DNA from: an uncultured Lachnobacterium sp.
GTDB lineage: Bacteria; Bacillota; Clostridia; Lachnospirales; Lachnospiraceae
Assembly: GCA_900546625.1 (NCBI GenBank)
Contig: URDU01000002.1
Location: 106,222 to 170,221 of the forward strand
Direction of reading: 5' to 3'
DNA: 64,000 bases
Below are positions 36,289 to 45,666 of the stretch, piece by piece (position 1 is the stretch's first letter; the number at the start of each line of letters is the position of its first letter). A program made the translations under genes and the position numbers. Under the pieces are notes generated by a model. That model had not been told where the DNA came from, made no database searches, and saw only the letters and a program-made list of their open reading frames with translations.

Positions 36289-37308
36289 ATGACAATTATC
36301 GTAACAGGTGGAGCAGGATTTATCGGAAGTAACTTCGTATTTCACATGCTTAACAAATATCCGGATTATCGTATCGTATGCTTAGACTGTCTCACATATG
36401 CAGGAAATCTCTCAACACTTGAGCCTGTAATGGACAATCCAAACTTCCGTTTCGTAAAGGAGAGCATCACAGACCGTGACGCTGTATACAAATTATTTGA
36501 GGAAGAGCATCCTGATATGGTTGTAAACTTCGCAGCAGAGTCACACGTTGACCGTTCAATCGAGAATCCACAGGTATTTCTTGATACAAATATCATCGGA
36601 ACATCAGTGCTTATGGACGCATGCCGCAAGTACGGTATTAAAAGATATCATCAGGTATCAACAGATGAGGTATACGGAGATCTGCCACTTGACCGCCCTG
36701 ACCTTTTCTTCCATGAGGATACACCAATCCATACATCAAGCCCATATTCATCATCAAAGGCAGCAGCAGACTTACTTGTACTTGCTTACCACCGCACATA
36801 TGGACTTCCTGTAACAATCAGCCGTTGCTCAAACAACTACGGACCATACCATTTCCCGGAGAAGCTTATCCCGCTTATGATTGCAAATGCGCTTAATGAT
36901 AAGCCACTCCCGGTATACGGAACAGGCGAGAACGTGCGTGACTGGCTCTATGTAGAGGATCACTGCAAGGCAATCGACCTTATCATCCACAACGGACGTG
37001 TAGGAGAGGTTTACAATGTAGGTGGCCACAATGAGAAGACAAACCTTGAAATCGTAAAGATTATCTGTAAGGAGCTCAACAAGCCGGAGAGCCTTATCAC
37101 ATTCGTAGGAGACCGTAAGGGTCATGATATGCGTTACGCAATCGACCCAACAAAGATCCACAATGAGCTCGGATGGCTCCCGGAGACCAAGTTCGAGGAC
37201 GGAATCAAGAAGACAATCAAATGGTACCTTGATAACCGTGAGTGGTGGGAGACAATCATCAGTGGAGAGTATCAGAACTATTACGAGAAGATGTATGCGA
37301 ATAGATAG
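36289..37308 (+). CDS. rfbB: dTDP-glucose 4,6-dehydratase
   Basis: An extended short-chain dehydrogenase that converts dTDP-glucose to the 4-keto-6-deoxy sugar. The 339-residue protein has the NAD fold MTIIVTGGAGFIGSNF, the catalytic STDEVYGDL and the YSSSKAAADLL Tyr-Lys pair. The start at 36289 has TAAGGAGG just before it; the upstream in-frame ATG would overlap rfbA. A structured element follows the stop and separates it from rfbD. Confidence 0.97.
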   Translation: MTIIVTGGAGFIGSNFVFHMLNKYPDYRIVCLDCLTYAGNLSTLEPVMDNPNFRFVKESITDRDAVYKLFEEEHPDMVVNFAAESHVDRSIENPQVFLDTNIIGTSVLMDACRKYGIKRYHQVSTDEVYGDLPLDRPDLFFHEDTPIHTSSPYSSSKAAADLLVLAYHRTYGLPVTISRCSNNYGPYHFPEKLIPLMIANALNDKPLPVYGTGENVRDWLYVEDHCKAIDLIIHNGRVGEVYNVGGHNEKTNLEIVKIICKELNKPESLITFVGDRKGHDMRYAIDPTKIHNELGWLPETKFEDGIKKTIKWYLDNREWWETIISGEYQNYYEKMYANR

Positions 37309-37498
37309 TTATTATCGTGAATAGAAATATTGACAGAATGGACACGACTGCTTGCAGGCAGTGACCATTCTGTTAATATTTCGTATGCGATAGCATAACA
37401 TCAACGTATATAAGCAATCTTAGCTGCGCAAGCAGCGGGAAAGCATGCCTAAAGCATGCGGGATTGCGCATATACGGTGATGTTAGTCACGATAATAA
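37309..37498. repeat. 190-bp multi-stem element inside the rfb operon
   Basis: The ends are perfect 12-bp inverted repeats, TTATTATCGTGA (37309-37320) and TCACGATAATAA (37487-37498). Inside are an 18-bp stem (37324-37341 with 37365-37382) capped by ACTGC/GCAGT, a small TATGC/GCATA hairpin, and a long interrupted stem (37396-37419 with 37462-37485) ending in two hairpins, GCTGC-GCAA-GCAGC and GCATGC-ctaaa-GCATGC. There is no reading frame. It begins right after the rfbB stop and ends about 22 bp before rfbD. It may be a miniature mobile element or a structured RNA acting between the two genes. Confidence 0.75.
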
Positions 37499-37520
37499 TT
37501 AAGCATAAAGGAGACCCAAA

Positions 37521-38462
37521 ATGAAAGTATTTGTTACAGGAGTTGCAGGTCAGCTCGGACACGACGTAATGAACGACCTTGCAGCGCGCGGTTACGAAGG
37601 AATCGGAACAGATATAGCACCACAGTATAGCGGAGCAGACGATGGCACAGCAGTTACAACTATGCCGTATGTTTCGCTAGACATCACAGACCGTGATGCG
37701 GTGGAAAAAACAATCACAGAGCTTAACCCTGATGTGGTAGTACACTGTGCAGCATGGACAGCAGTAGATTTGGCCGAGGATGATGATAAAAAAGCAAAGG
37801 TGCATGCAATCAACGCAGACGGCACACAGAATATCGCTGATGCCTGCAAGAAGATAGATGCCAAGATGGTATATATCAGCACAGACTATGTATTTGACGG
37901 ACAGGGCACCACACCATGGCAGCCTGACTGCAAGGACTATGCACCACTCAATGTATATGGACAGACAAAGCTTGACGGAGAGCTTGCAGTGGCAAATACA
38001 CTTGAGAAGTACTTTATAGTGCGTATAGCATGGGTATTTGGTGTAAACGGCAAGAACTTCATTAAGACAATGCTAAATGTTGGCAAGACACATGACAAGC
38101 TCACAGTAGTAAGTGACCAGATTGGTACACCGACATATACACTCGACCTTTCAAGACTTCTCGTAGATATGATAGAGACTGATAAATACGGTCACTATCA
38201 CGCTACAAACGAGGGCGGATATATAAGCTGGTATGATTTTACAAAGGAAATCTTTAAGCAGGCAGTGGAGCTTGGACATACAGAGTATTCTGAGGACAGA
38301 CTTACAGTAACACCTGTTACAACAGCTGAGTATGGTGTGTCAAAGGCAGCACGTCCGTTTAACAGCAGACTGGACAAGAGCAAGCTCGTGGAGAATGGAT
38401 TTAAGCCTCTCCCTACATGGCAGGATGCGCTGCACAGATATCTGCAGGAGATAGACTTTTAG
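37521..38462 (+). CDS. rfbD: dTDP-4-dehydrorhamnose reductase
   Basis: Last step of dTDP-rhamnose synthesis, using NAD(P)H. The 313-residue protein begins MKVFVTGVAGQLGHDVM (dinucleotide fold) and has VYISTDYVFDG and the catalytic Tyr-Lys of YGQTKLDGE. AAAGGAG precedes the ATG. rfbC follows 15 bp downstream. Confidence 0.95.
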   Translation: MKVFVTGVAGQLGHDVMNDLAARGYEGIGTDIAPQYSGADDGTAVTTMPYVSLDITDRDAVEKTITELNPDVVVHCAAWTAVDLAEDDDKKAKVHAINADGTQNIADACKKIDAKMVYISTDYVFDGQGTTPWQPDCKDYAPLNVYGQTKLDGELAVANTLEKYFIVRIAWVFGVNGKNFIKTMLNVGKTHDKLTVVSDQIGTPTYTLDLSRLLVDMIETDKYGHYHATNEGGYISWYDFTKEIFKQAVELGHTEYSEDRLTVTPVTTAEYGVSKAARPFNSRLDKSKLVENGFKPLPTWQDALHRYLQEIDF

Positions 38463-38477
38463 AAAGGACATAGAATC

Positions 38478-39086
38478 ATGGGACAGATTAAAGTACAGAA
38501 AAACGTAGGCGGAATCGAAGGACTTTGCATCATCGAGCCTACAGTGCACGGAGACAACCGTGGATACTTTATGGAGACATACAATTCAAAGGATATGCAG
38601 GAAGCAGGCATTGACAGAGTATTCGTACAGGATAATCAGTCATGCTCCACAAAGGGAGTGCTCCGCGGACTCCATTTCCAGAAGGAATACCCACAGGCAA
38701 AGCTTGTGCGTGCAGTAAAGGGCTCAGTATTTGATGTGGCTGTAGACTTAAGAAGCGATTCAAAGACATACGGCAAGTGGTTCGGAGTAGAGCTCACAGA
38801 GGAGAACAAGAAGCAGTTCCTTATCCCTGAGGGCTTTGCACACGGATTTTTAGTACTCTCAGATGTAGCAGAGTTCTGCTACAAGGTAACAGATTTTTGG
38901 CACCTTGGAGATGAGAGCGGCCTTGCATGGAATGATCCTGCAATCGGCATCGAGTGGCCACAGCTTGTCGGAGAGTATCCTGGAAGCGCTGACGGAAGCG
39001 GATACACACTTGAGGATGGCACACCAATCAACTTGAGTGATAAGGATCAGAAGTGGGAGACACTGGAGAATACATTTAAGTTCTAG
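38478..39086 (+). CDS. rfbC: dTDP-4-dehydrorhamnose 3,5-epimerase
   Basis: A cupin-fold epimerase that acts between RfbB and RfbD. The 202-residue protein has EPTVHGDNRGYFMETYN, RGLHFQKEYPQAKLV with the catalytic histidine, VDLRSDSKTYGKW and IPEGFAHGFLVLSD. It is the last rfb gene, closed by a terminator at 39106-39143. The gene order A-B-D-C differs from the common rfbABCD or rfbACBD, but all four functions are present. Confidence 0.95.
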   Translation: MGQIKVQKNVGGIEGLCIIEPTVHGDNRGYFMETYNSKDMQEAGIDRVFVQDNQSCSTKGVLRGLHFQKEYPQAKLVRAVKGSVFDVAVDLRSDSKTYGKWFGVELTEENKKQFLIPEGFAHGFLVLSDVAEFCYKVTDFWHLGDESGLAWNDPAIGIEWPQLVGEYPGSADGSGYTLEDGTPINLSDKDQKWETLENTFKF

Positions 39087-39105
39087 AATAAATAAAACTT
39101 GCAAT

Positions 39106-39143
39106 AAGCTATGGATGGTTTATACTATTCATAGCTTGTTTTA
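39106..39143 (+). terminator. Terminator of the rfb operon
   Basis: AAGCTATG (39106-39113) pairs with CATAGCTT (39130-39137), extending inward three more pairs, followed by GTTTTATTTT. Confidence 0.7.
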
Positions 39144-39375
39144 TTTTAATACTTATGGGAAGTGTAACATAATATGAAATTTACATGTCTTTTACCAATA
39201 TATTTATTTTAGCAAAAGAAATACTGTTAAATGTATGGAATCTGACAATAGTGGCTGATGTCAATATGCAATAATCAATAGCAAATAAAATAATGATATG
39301 GTAAAATAGTAAAAAATAGTAATAAAATGTAAAACAAATTAACTATTAATTTTATCTTAATAAAATTGTAATATC
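39144..39375. other. AT-rich intergenic stretch before the polysaccharide island
   Basis: No reading frame of note and no clear structured element. Composition is strongly AT, marking the change from the rfb operon to the island downstream. Confidence 0.5.
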
Positions 39376-39404
39376 TTGAAAAAAGCAGATAATGCGTTTA
39401 TAAT
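39376..39404 (+). promoter_or_regulatory. Promoter of the polysaccharide island operon
   Basis: TTGAAA (39376-39381), exactly 17 bp, then a perfect TATAAT (39399-39404), 40 bp before the first gene. Confidence 0.75.
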
Positions 39405-39444
39405 TTTACAGAATATTTTGTGAACGCTGGAGTATATTTATATA

Positions 39445-40620
39445 ATGTTTAATTTTATCTTTAAGGATTCAAGAAAAATACAACCTGATTGGTGGGAAGT
39501 ATCGTATTTAGTTATATTTGCAATAATATTAATATTTACAATGTGGGGAACAACAATGTTACCCGATTTTTGGCCATCACGGTTTGGATTGTTTACGTAT
39601 TTTCTTATTATGATATATGTCATAGTAAAGGGAATAAAGAAGTTCACTTACACAAAAATAGAGACGATTTTTGCTTTCATTATTGGAGTGTCATTTTTAA
39701 TATGTGCTTTTAAAAATGATATGTATTCATTTTTGTTTATGTTAGCATTCTTAATAGTTGGAGCGAAGGATGTATCTATTGATAAGATTTTTAAAGTATA
39801 TTTGCTTATAGACGGTCTTATTATGTTAATTGCATTTGTATGTAGTCAATCAGGTATTATTGAGAATTTGCAATACTGGAAAAACGAACAGATGAGGTTT
39901 GCGTTAGGCTCTGTGTATCCAACAGATTTTGCTGCACATATATTTTATATAGTATTGGTCGCAATATGTTTATATAATAGGAAAGTTTATATTGTAGAAC
40001 CTTTTCTGATAATGATAATTGCTTTTTTTGTATATAAATGGACAATTGCATCAACTAGCCTTATCTGCATGGTTGTTTTTTCTGTGTTTATATTAGGATA
40101 TATAATATGGAAAATAAAAAAAGAAAAAATAAAAGATAATATATTTATAAAATTGCTTAGTGCTCTACCAATTGTGTTTGCGTCAATATATATATTTATG
40201 ACAGTTGCATATGATAATAATAATGCAAAATGGTTATGGATTAATGAAAAACTGAGTGACAGACTTGAAAATTCAAAAAAGGGATTCGAAATAAATGGGT
40301 TTAATCTGTTTGGAAAATATATTGAGGAAAAAGGATGGGGGAAAAGTGTAGTTGAAAGACCGGATTATTTTTTTCTTGATGATTCCTATATACGAATACT
40401 ATTAGAATATGGTATTATAATATTTGTGGTTGTAATGGCAATATTAATTATTGTGTCACGAAGAGCTGCTTACGCTGGACGTATGACTATGGTTTTTGCC
40501 ATTGCATTTATTTCATTACATTCATTTATGGAACACCATTTGTTGGATGTAGCGTATAATCCGTTTATTTTATGTGTGTTTGCCGATTTGAGTATAAAGA
40601 AGGAGAAAAAGGATGCATGA
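39445..40620 (+). CDS. Multi-pass membrane protein, probable Wzy-type polysaccharide polymerase
   Basis: A 391-residue protein with about ten hydrophobic helices and one large extracytoplasmic loop near residues 255-310 (containing NAKWLWINEKLSDRLENSKK and GWGKSVVERP). Loop and helix order resemble O-antigen/capsule polymerases (Wzy), a family with poor sequence conservation. It is the first gene after the island promoter, and its end overlaps the next gene by 8 bp. Assignment rests on topology and context. Confidence 0.7.
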   Translation: MFNFIFKDSRKIQPDWWEVSYLVIFAIILIFTMWGTTMLPDFWPSRFGLFTYFLIMIYVIVKGIKKFTYTKIETIFAFIIGVSFLICAFKNDMYSFLFMLAFLIVGAKDVSIDKIFKVYLLIDGLIMLIAFVCSQSGIIENLQYWKNEQMRFALGSVYPTDFAAHIFYIVLVAICLYNRKVYIVEPFLIMIIAFFVYKWTIASTSLICMVVFSVFILGYIIWKIKKEKIKDNIFIKLLSALPIVFASIYIFMTVAYDNNNAKWLWINEKLSDRLENSKKGFEINGFNLFGKYIEEKGWGKSVVERPDYFFLDDSYIRILLEYGIIIFVVVMAILIIVSRRAAYAGRMTMVFAIAFISLHSFMEHHLLDVAYNPFILCVFADLSIKKEKKDA

Positions 40621-41965
40621 TTCTAAACAAACGTTAGTGAGATATATTGCAATTATTACAGATCTATTAACAATGTTTGCAGTTTATCTGGTAGCAAATT
40701 ATATAAAGTTCGGTAATTTTAGAACAGGACTAAATAATCCACAAGATTATTATTTAGGAGTGTTTACAACATCTTTGATATTTTATATAATAGTCTATTT
40801 TTTCATTCCTTCGCGTGAATCAATGATATATCGTAACTGGATTCAGGAAGTGTTTGATGTGGTGAAAATGGAGATATATATAATTGCTCTTACTGTTGGA
40901 TATTTTTTCATTACACAGACAAGCTGGTATTATTCACGAGTTCAGATGGCTATATATTTTGGCGGAAGTATAGTATGTGTTATTATAACAAGACAGATTT
41001 TGAAACGATTCATTTTGAAATCGTATCATCGTTCGGGATCTAACGAAAAAATTATGCTTGTTACAACTTATGATCAAGTTTCCGATGTTATGAATAAGAT
41101 TAAACAAACTCGTAACTGGTATTTTAGAATTTCAAATTTAGCTATTGTAGACAAAGACGTTGTTGGTGATGAATTAGAAGGTCTTGAGGTAGTAGCAAAC
41201 TGTGATAATCTGATACAGGTTGTTTCTACATCTGAAATTGATACGGTGTTTTTTCATGTCGATGATGACGTGCCTCTTGATTATAAGGGATTGATTAGCC
41301 AGATACGTTCTATGGGAAAAAATGTGCGTGTCAGATTAAAAGAGTATAGTTACGCTCATGGTAATAGAGAATTGGAATTTCTTGGAAATTTTGCAGTGGC
41401 AACATTTTCATCAAGACATTATAGAATCAGGTATGTTGCGGTTAAGAGAATATTTGACATAGTTTGTGCTATTGTGGGAATGATGATTTTTATTCCAATG
41501 TATTTTATTATGGCAATAGGTTTACTTATAGAAGGAGATCCGGGGAATGTTATTGTACAGACACTTCGAGTGGGCAAAAATGGTCGAAGATTCTATATGC
41601 TGAGATTCAGAACCTTGAGGAAAAAAGACCTTGAAGCCGGTGATGGGAATGGTATACCACAATATACGATTATGGGCAGATTTATTAAAGCATTGGGTAT
41701 GGAAAATTTGCCTAATGCGTGGAACATACTTTGGGATAATATGTCTGTTGTAGGTGTTAATGCCCCAACTTTGCCGGAGTTTTTGGAGTGTTCGCATAAA
41801 AATAGAAATGTAATGAGCATGAAACCGGGAATGATAGGATTATGGCAGGTTCAGAGGAAACATTTTACAAAGGAACAATCTGATGAAAATTATGTGGATA
41901 ATTGGTCACTTTTTATGGATTTAAGAATTATTGTCAAATCTTTAAAACTATTTTTCACTAAATAA
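40613..41965 (+). CDS. Phosphoglycosyl-transferase homologue with altered catalytic motifs
   Basis: A 450-residue protein in the WcaJ-like layout: about four N-terminal membrane helices, a soluble middle domain (about 145-250), and a C-terminal sugar-transferase domain starting VKRIFDIVCAIVG. In that domain the conserved residues are changed: the D-P-R-I-T box reads G-I-P-Q-Y-T (near 347), LDELPQ reads MENLPN (363-368) and VGPRP reads VGVNAP. The normal Asp-Glu and Arg residues are therefore missing. The canonical enzyme follows directly. It is likely a non-catalytic partner or a strongly diverged enzyme. Confidence 0.8.
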   Translation: MHDSKQTLVRYIAIITDLLTMFAVYLVANYIKFGNFRTGLNNPQDYYLGVFTTSLIFYIIVYFFIPSRESMIYRNWIQEVFDVVKMEIYIIALTVGYFFITQTSWYYSRVQMAIYFGGSIVCVIITRQILKRFILKSYHRSGSNEKIMLVTTYDQVSDVMNKIKQTRNWYFRISNLAIVDKDVVGDELEGLEVVANCDNLIQVVSTSEIDTVFFHVDDDVPLDYKGLISQIRSMGKNVRVRLKEYSYAHGNRELEFLGNFAVATFSSRHYRIRYVAVKRIFDIVCAIVGMMIFIPMYFIMAIGLLIEGDPGNVIVQTLRVGKNGRRFYMLRFRTLRKKDLEAGDGNGIPQYTIMGRFIKALGMENLPNAWNILWDNMSVVGVNAPTLPEFLECSHKNRNVMSMKPGMIGLWQVQRKHFTKEQSDENYVDNWSLFMDLRIIVKSLKLFFTK

Positions 41966-41977
41966 AGCGAGGTAATT

Positions 41978-42787
41978 ATGAATTATTGGATAATTGCAAC
42001 AATAGTAATTTGCTTATTTATATGGTATATTGTTAAATGCTGGTCAAAAAGTTTTGAAATGGTAAATGAAGGGGCACTTGCTCAGGAAAGAGAAGCAATT
42101 CTTGAAATAATTGAACAGGAAAGACCGTTGGAGTATGCTCATATTTCAGATATTGATTACAGACAGAAAAAGAAACATATATATCATTTTATAAAAAGAC
42201 TGATAGATATAGCGGGTTCATTGGTGGGAATTGTTCTGCTTTCACCAATTTTTTTGCTTTTATCATTTTTAGTGAAAAGAGAAGATGGTGGTAATATTTT
42301 CTATGGACATATCCGTGTGGGGTATCATGGAAAGAAAATTAAGGTTTATAAGTTTAGAAGTATGAAGATGAATGTTAAAAATCTTGAAAAACTTCTTACA
42401 CCTGAGCAGCTAGAGCAATATAGAACAGAATTTAAAATAGATAATGATCCTAGAATAACAAAGATTGGTAATGTGCTCAGAAAACTTAGCCTGGACGAAT
42501 TACCGCAGTTGTTTAATATTTTAAAAGGTGATATTTCCATAGTTGGACCGAGACCTATAGTGGAAAAGGAAACGCAGATATATGGGGATGATGTGGAAAA
42601 GCTTCTTAGTGTAAAGCCCGGATTGACGGGATATTGGCAGGCTTATGCCAGAAATAATGCCACATACGAAAGTGGTGAACGTCAAAAAATGGAGATGTAT
42701 TATGTAGAACATAATAGCCTTTGGCTTGATATAAAAATTTTATTTAAGACAGTTATTTCGGTAATAAAGAAAGAAGGAGCACAGTAA
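41978..42787 (+). CDS. Undecaprenyl-phosphate sugar phosphotransferase (polyprenyl glycosylphosphotransferase)
   Basis: This enzyme starts the lipid-linked repeat by moving a sugar-1-phosphate onto undecaprenyl phosphate. The 269-residue protein has one N-terminal membrane helix (residues 3-20), then the re-entrant helix KRLIDIAGSLVGIVLLSP, KVYKFRSMK, NDPRITKIG (Asp157), SLDELPQLFN (Asp173-Glu174), VGPRP and the C-terminal PGLTGYWQ. All catalytic motifs are intact, unlike the gene before it, 12 bp upstream. Confidence 0.93.
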   Translation: MNYWIIATIVICLFIWYIVKCWSKSFEMVNEGALAQEREAILEIIEQERPLEYAHISDIDYRQKKKHIYHFIKRLIDIAGSLVGIVLLSPIFLLLSFLVKREDGGNIFYGHIRVGYHGKKIKVYKFRSMKMNVKNLEKLLTPEQLEQYRTEFKIDNDPRITKIGNVLRKLSLDELPQLFNILKGDISIVGPRPIVEKETQIYGDDVEKLLSVKPGLTGYWQAYARNNATYESGERQKMEMYYVEHNSLWLDIKILFKTVISVIKKEGAQ

Positions 42788-42789
42788 GA

Positions 42790-43548
42790 ATGGATATAAA
42801 AATAATTGTGGCTACGCATAAGAAATATTGGATGCCATCAGATGATATATACTTACCGGTCCATGTTGGGAAAAAAGGAAAAACAGATTTAGGGTATCAG
42901 GGTGATGATACAGGAGATAATATCTCAGATAAAAACACTAATTACTGTGAATTGACGGGATTATATTGGGCATGGAAGAATTTGAAAGCAGATTATAAAG
43001 GATTATCTCATTATAGACGCCATTTTATGGTTAAGGGTTCTAAAGGAACCAAGGAAGAGAAAGTTCTTAATCGCCAACAATTGGAAGAATTACTTAATAA
43101 GACAGATATTATTTTGCCAAATCCGAGAAATTATTTTATTGAGACAAATTATAGTCAGTATGTACACGCTCATCATGCACAGGATTTGGATGTTACAAGA
43201 CAAATTTTGGGTGAAAAGTATCCTGATTATGTAAAGGCATATGATGAGACAATGAAAAGTACCATTGGTCATAGGTTTAATATGTTTATCATGAAATCAG
43301 AACTTTTTGACAGCTATTGTGAGTGGATGTTTGATGTTTTGTTTGAATTGGAAAAAAGACTTGATATATCCGATTATAGTGCTTATGATGCCAGGGTTTT
43401 CGGGTTTGTAAGTGAAAGACTTCTCGATATATGGATTAAAACAAATAAGCTGACGTATATTAATATACCGGTTGAATTTATGGAAAAGCAGAACTGGTTA
43501 GTAAAGGGAACTAAATTTCTTAAGAGAAAGATAGGTATGCACGGATGA
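42790..43548 (+). CDS. DUF4422 family glycosyltransferase
   Basis: The 252-residue protein begins IKIIVATHKKYWMP, has CELTGLYWAWKN and YKGLSHYRRHF, all typical of DUF4422 proteins encoded in capsule and exopolysaccharide loci. These are believed to be glycosyltransferases of a GT-A-like fold; the sugar is unknown. It starts 2 bp after the phosphotransferase gene and overlaps the next by 4 bp (ATGA), so it is cotranscribed. Confidence 0.85.
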   Translation: MDIKIIVATHKKYWMPSDDIYLPVHVGKKGKTDLGYQGDDTGDNISDKNTNYCELTGLYWAWKNLKADYKGLSHYRRHFMVKGSKGTKEEKVLNRQQLEELLNKTDIILPNPRNYFIETNYSQYVHAHHAQDLDVTRQILGEKYPDYVKAYDETMKSTIGHRFNMFIMKSELFDSYCEWMFDVLFELEKRLDISDYSAYDARVFGFVSERLLDIWIKTNKLTYINIPVEFMEKQNWLVKGTKFLKRKIGMHG

Positions 43549-44501
43549 AACCTTTAATAAGTGTTATTTTACCAATATATAATGTTGCACAGTTTTTGCC
43601 AAGATGTATAGAGTCTGTTTGCAGGCAGACTTATGATAATTTGGAGATAATTCTTGTAGATGACGGTTCTCCTGATGAATGTGGCGATATCTGTGATAAA
43701 TATGCAGAAAAAGACAATCGAATTGTAGTAGTTCATAAACAAAATGGTGGCTTGTCTGATGCCAGAAATAAGGGGGCAGAGATAGCAAATGGTGAATATA
43801 TTACATTTATTGATTCAGATGACTATGTTACAGATACATATGTAGAGTATCTGTATTCTTTAATAGAGAAATACCATACGAGAATGTCACTTTGTACACA
43901 TACGGTGGTATTTGAAAAGGGTAATAATATTATATATGGAAATGGCAAAGATGAGGTGCTGACCACTGAGATATGCCTTGAAAGGATGCTTTATGATGAT
44001 GTGATTAATACATCAGCATGGGCCAAACTGTATGAGACTGAAATGGTAAGAAAATTTCCTTATCCAGTAGGAAAATTGTTTGAGGATATAGCTACAACAT
44101 ATAAGTTTTTTATGGAGTGTGGTAAAATTGCATGTGGATATAAAAGCCAGTATTTTTATATGCTAAGAAGCTCGTCAATTGTTTATCAGAAATTTAACAT
44201 GAAGAAGTTAGAGCTTCTTGAAATGACCGATATCATGGCAAGGGATGTATTAAAGGAATATCCTCAGCTTAAGATTGCAGTGCAAAGAAGACAACTTTAT
44301 GCCAGGTTTAGTACACTTAACCAATTCCAAAATGTAAGTGGATATAAGAATGAAAAAAAAGAGCTGATATCATATATTAGAAAGAATAAAGGTTGTGTAT
44401 TGGGAAATCCGAAAGCTCCGAGGAGAGACAAGCTTGCAGTTATGGCTCTTAGTATGGGGTATCCGGTGTATAGGTTATGTTGGAAGATGGCAGGAAAATA
44501 G
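43545..44501 (+). CDS. Family 2 glycosyltransferase
   Basis: The 318-residue protein has VILPIYNVAQFLPRCIESV, ILVDDGSPDECGDICDKYA, QNGGLSDARNKG and the DxD motif FIDSDDYV, the usual GT2 layout for surface-polysaccharide synthesis. No membrane helix. It overlaps the DUF4422 gene by 4 bp. Confidence 0.9.
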   Translation: MKPLISVILPIYNVAQFLPRCIESVCRQTYDNLEIILVDDGSPDECGDICDKYAEKDNRIVVVHKQNGGLSDARNKGAEIANGEYITFIDSDDYVTDTYVEYLYSLIEKYHTRMSLCTHTVVFEKGNNIIYGNGKDEVLTTEICLERMLYDDVINTSAWAKLYETEMVRKFPYPVGKLFEDIATTYKFFMECGKIACGYKSQYFYMLRSSSIVYQKFNMKKLELLEMTDIMARDVLKEYPQLKIAVQRRQLYARFSTLNQFQNVSGYKNEKKELISYIRKNKGCVLGNPKAPRRDKLAVMALSMGYPVYRLCWKMAGK

Positions 44502-44516
44502 ATATAGGAAAGAACA

Positions 44517-45626
44517 ATGAAAAAAATTTTAATTGGATATCTTATAGATGGGAAGAATAGTGGAATAGATAATTATATACTCAATATCATTGATCAGATA
44601 AAAAATGATAATGTTAAAATAGATTGTTTAACTAATCATATAGATAACGAGTTGAAAAATAGACTAGATAAATTAGGAGTTGGACTTTTGGAAATACCGA
44701 CTTTGAAGCACCCTTATAGACACTATTGTGTTACAAAAAATATTATTCGAAAAGGGAAGTATGATATAGCATATTTCAATATATCAGAAGCATTTAATAG
44801 TCTTGGTTTGCTTGCTGCACATAGATGTGATGTTAAGAAGATTGTTGTACACAGTCATAGCTCAGGGGTGAATTCACATTCAAAGACGGTAAGATATATT
44901 AAAACATTTTGTCACACAATAATGAAGCATTTGATAGTGGGAAGATGTGCAACCGACTTCTATACATGTTCATATGTTGCAGGAGAATGGATGTTTCCCA
45001 AGAATGTACTTTCGAGTCAGAAGTTCCATATTATGAATAATGCGGTTAGGGTTGAACAATTTAAATTCAGCGAAGAAATTAGACACAAAAAACGTGTTGA
45101 GTTAGATCTTGAAAATCGTATTATAATTGGACAGGTTGGAGCATTTTCCTATCAGAAAAATTCGGAATTCGTAGTTGATATAGCAGAGGCACTGCATAGA
45201 AAGAATCCCAAAACTATGGTACTTATGATAGGTACAGGTAGTGATTTTGATGAAATAAATAAAAGAGTTAAAGAAAGAAAGCTAGAGAATGCTGTACGAT
45301 TAATGGGATCAAGAAAAGATGTAAATGAATTAATGCAGGCTATGGATATTTTTATTCTGCCTTCCAGGTTTGAGGGACTTCCTATTGTAGCAATTGAAGC
45401 ACAGGTGTCCGGACTAAAGGTTATAATTAGTGATAGGATTTCGAGGGAAACTGCATTGAGTGAAAGGTGCAAGTTTTTATCAATATCTGAATCAGCTGAT
45501 AAGTGGGCAGAGGCAATATTGAGTAATATTTATTATGACAGAGATTCGCTTGATTTATCAGAATGTAAATATTGTTTTGATGTTGTTCAACAAAACAATG
45601 CGATAAAAGAAATCTTTAATTTTTAA
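44517..45626 (+). CDS. GT-B fold (family 4-type) glycosyltransferase
   Basis: The 369-residue protein has two Rossmann halves. The C-terminal half carries GQVGAFSYQKNSEFVVDIA, VLMIGTGSDFDEINKR, VRLMGSRKDVNELM and the nucleotide-sugar box IFILPSRFEGLPIVAIEAQ, where E-x7-E residues are as in GT4. It would add one residue of the repeat unit on the cytoplasmic side. Confidence 0.9.
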   Translation: MKKILIGYLIDGKNSGIDNYILNIIDQIKNDNVKIDCLTNHIDNELKNRLDKLGVGLLEIPTLKHPYRHYCVTKNIIRKGKYDIAYFNISEAFNSLGLLAAHRCDVKKIVVHSHSSGVNSHSKTVRYIKTFCHTIMKHLIVGRCATDFYTCSYVAGEWMFPKNVLSSQKFHIMNNAVRVEQFKFSEEIRHKKRVELDLENRIIIGQVGAFSYQKNSEFVVDIAEALHRKNPKTMVLMIGTGSDFDEINKRVKERKLENAVRLMGSRKDVNELMQAMDIFILPSRFEGLPIVAIEAQVSGLKVIISDRISRETALSERCKFLSISESADKWAEAILSNIYYDRDSLDLSECKYCFDVVQQNNAIKEIFNF

Positions 45627-45666
45627 AATGTTTTTATGCATAAAGATGCGAAGGAGAAATTGATAA

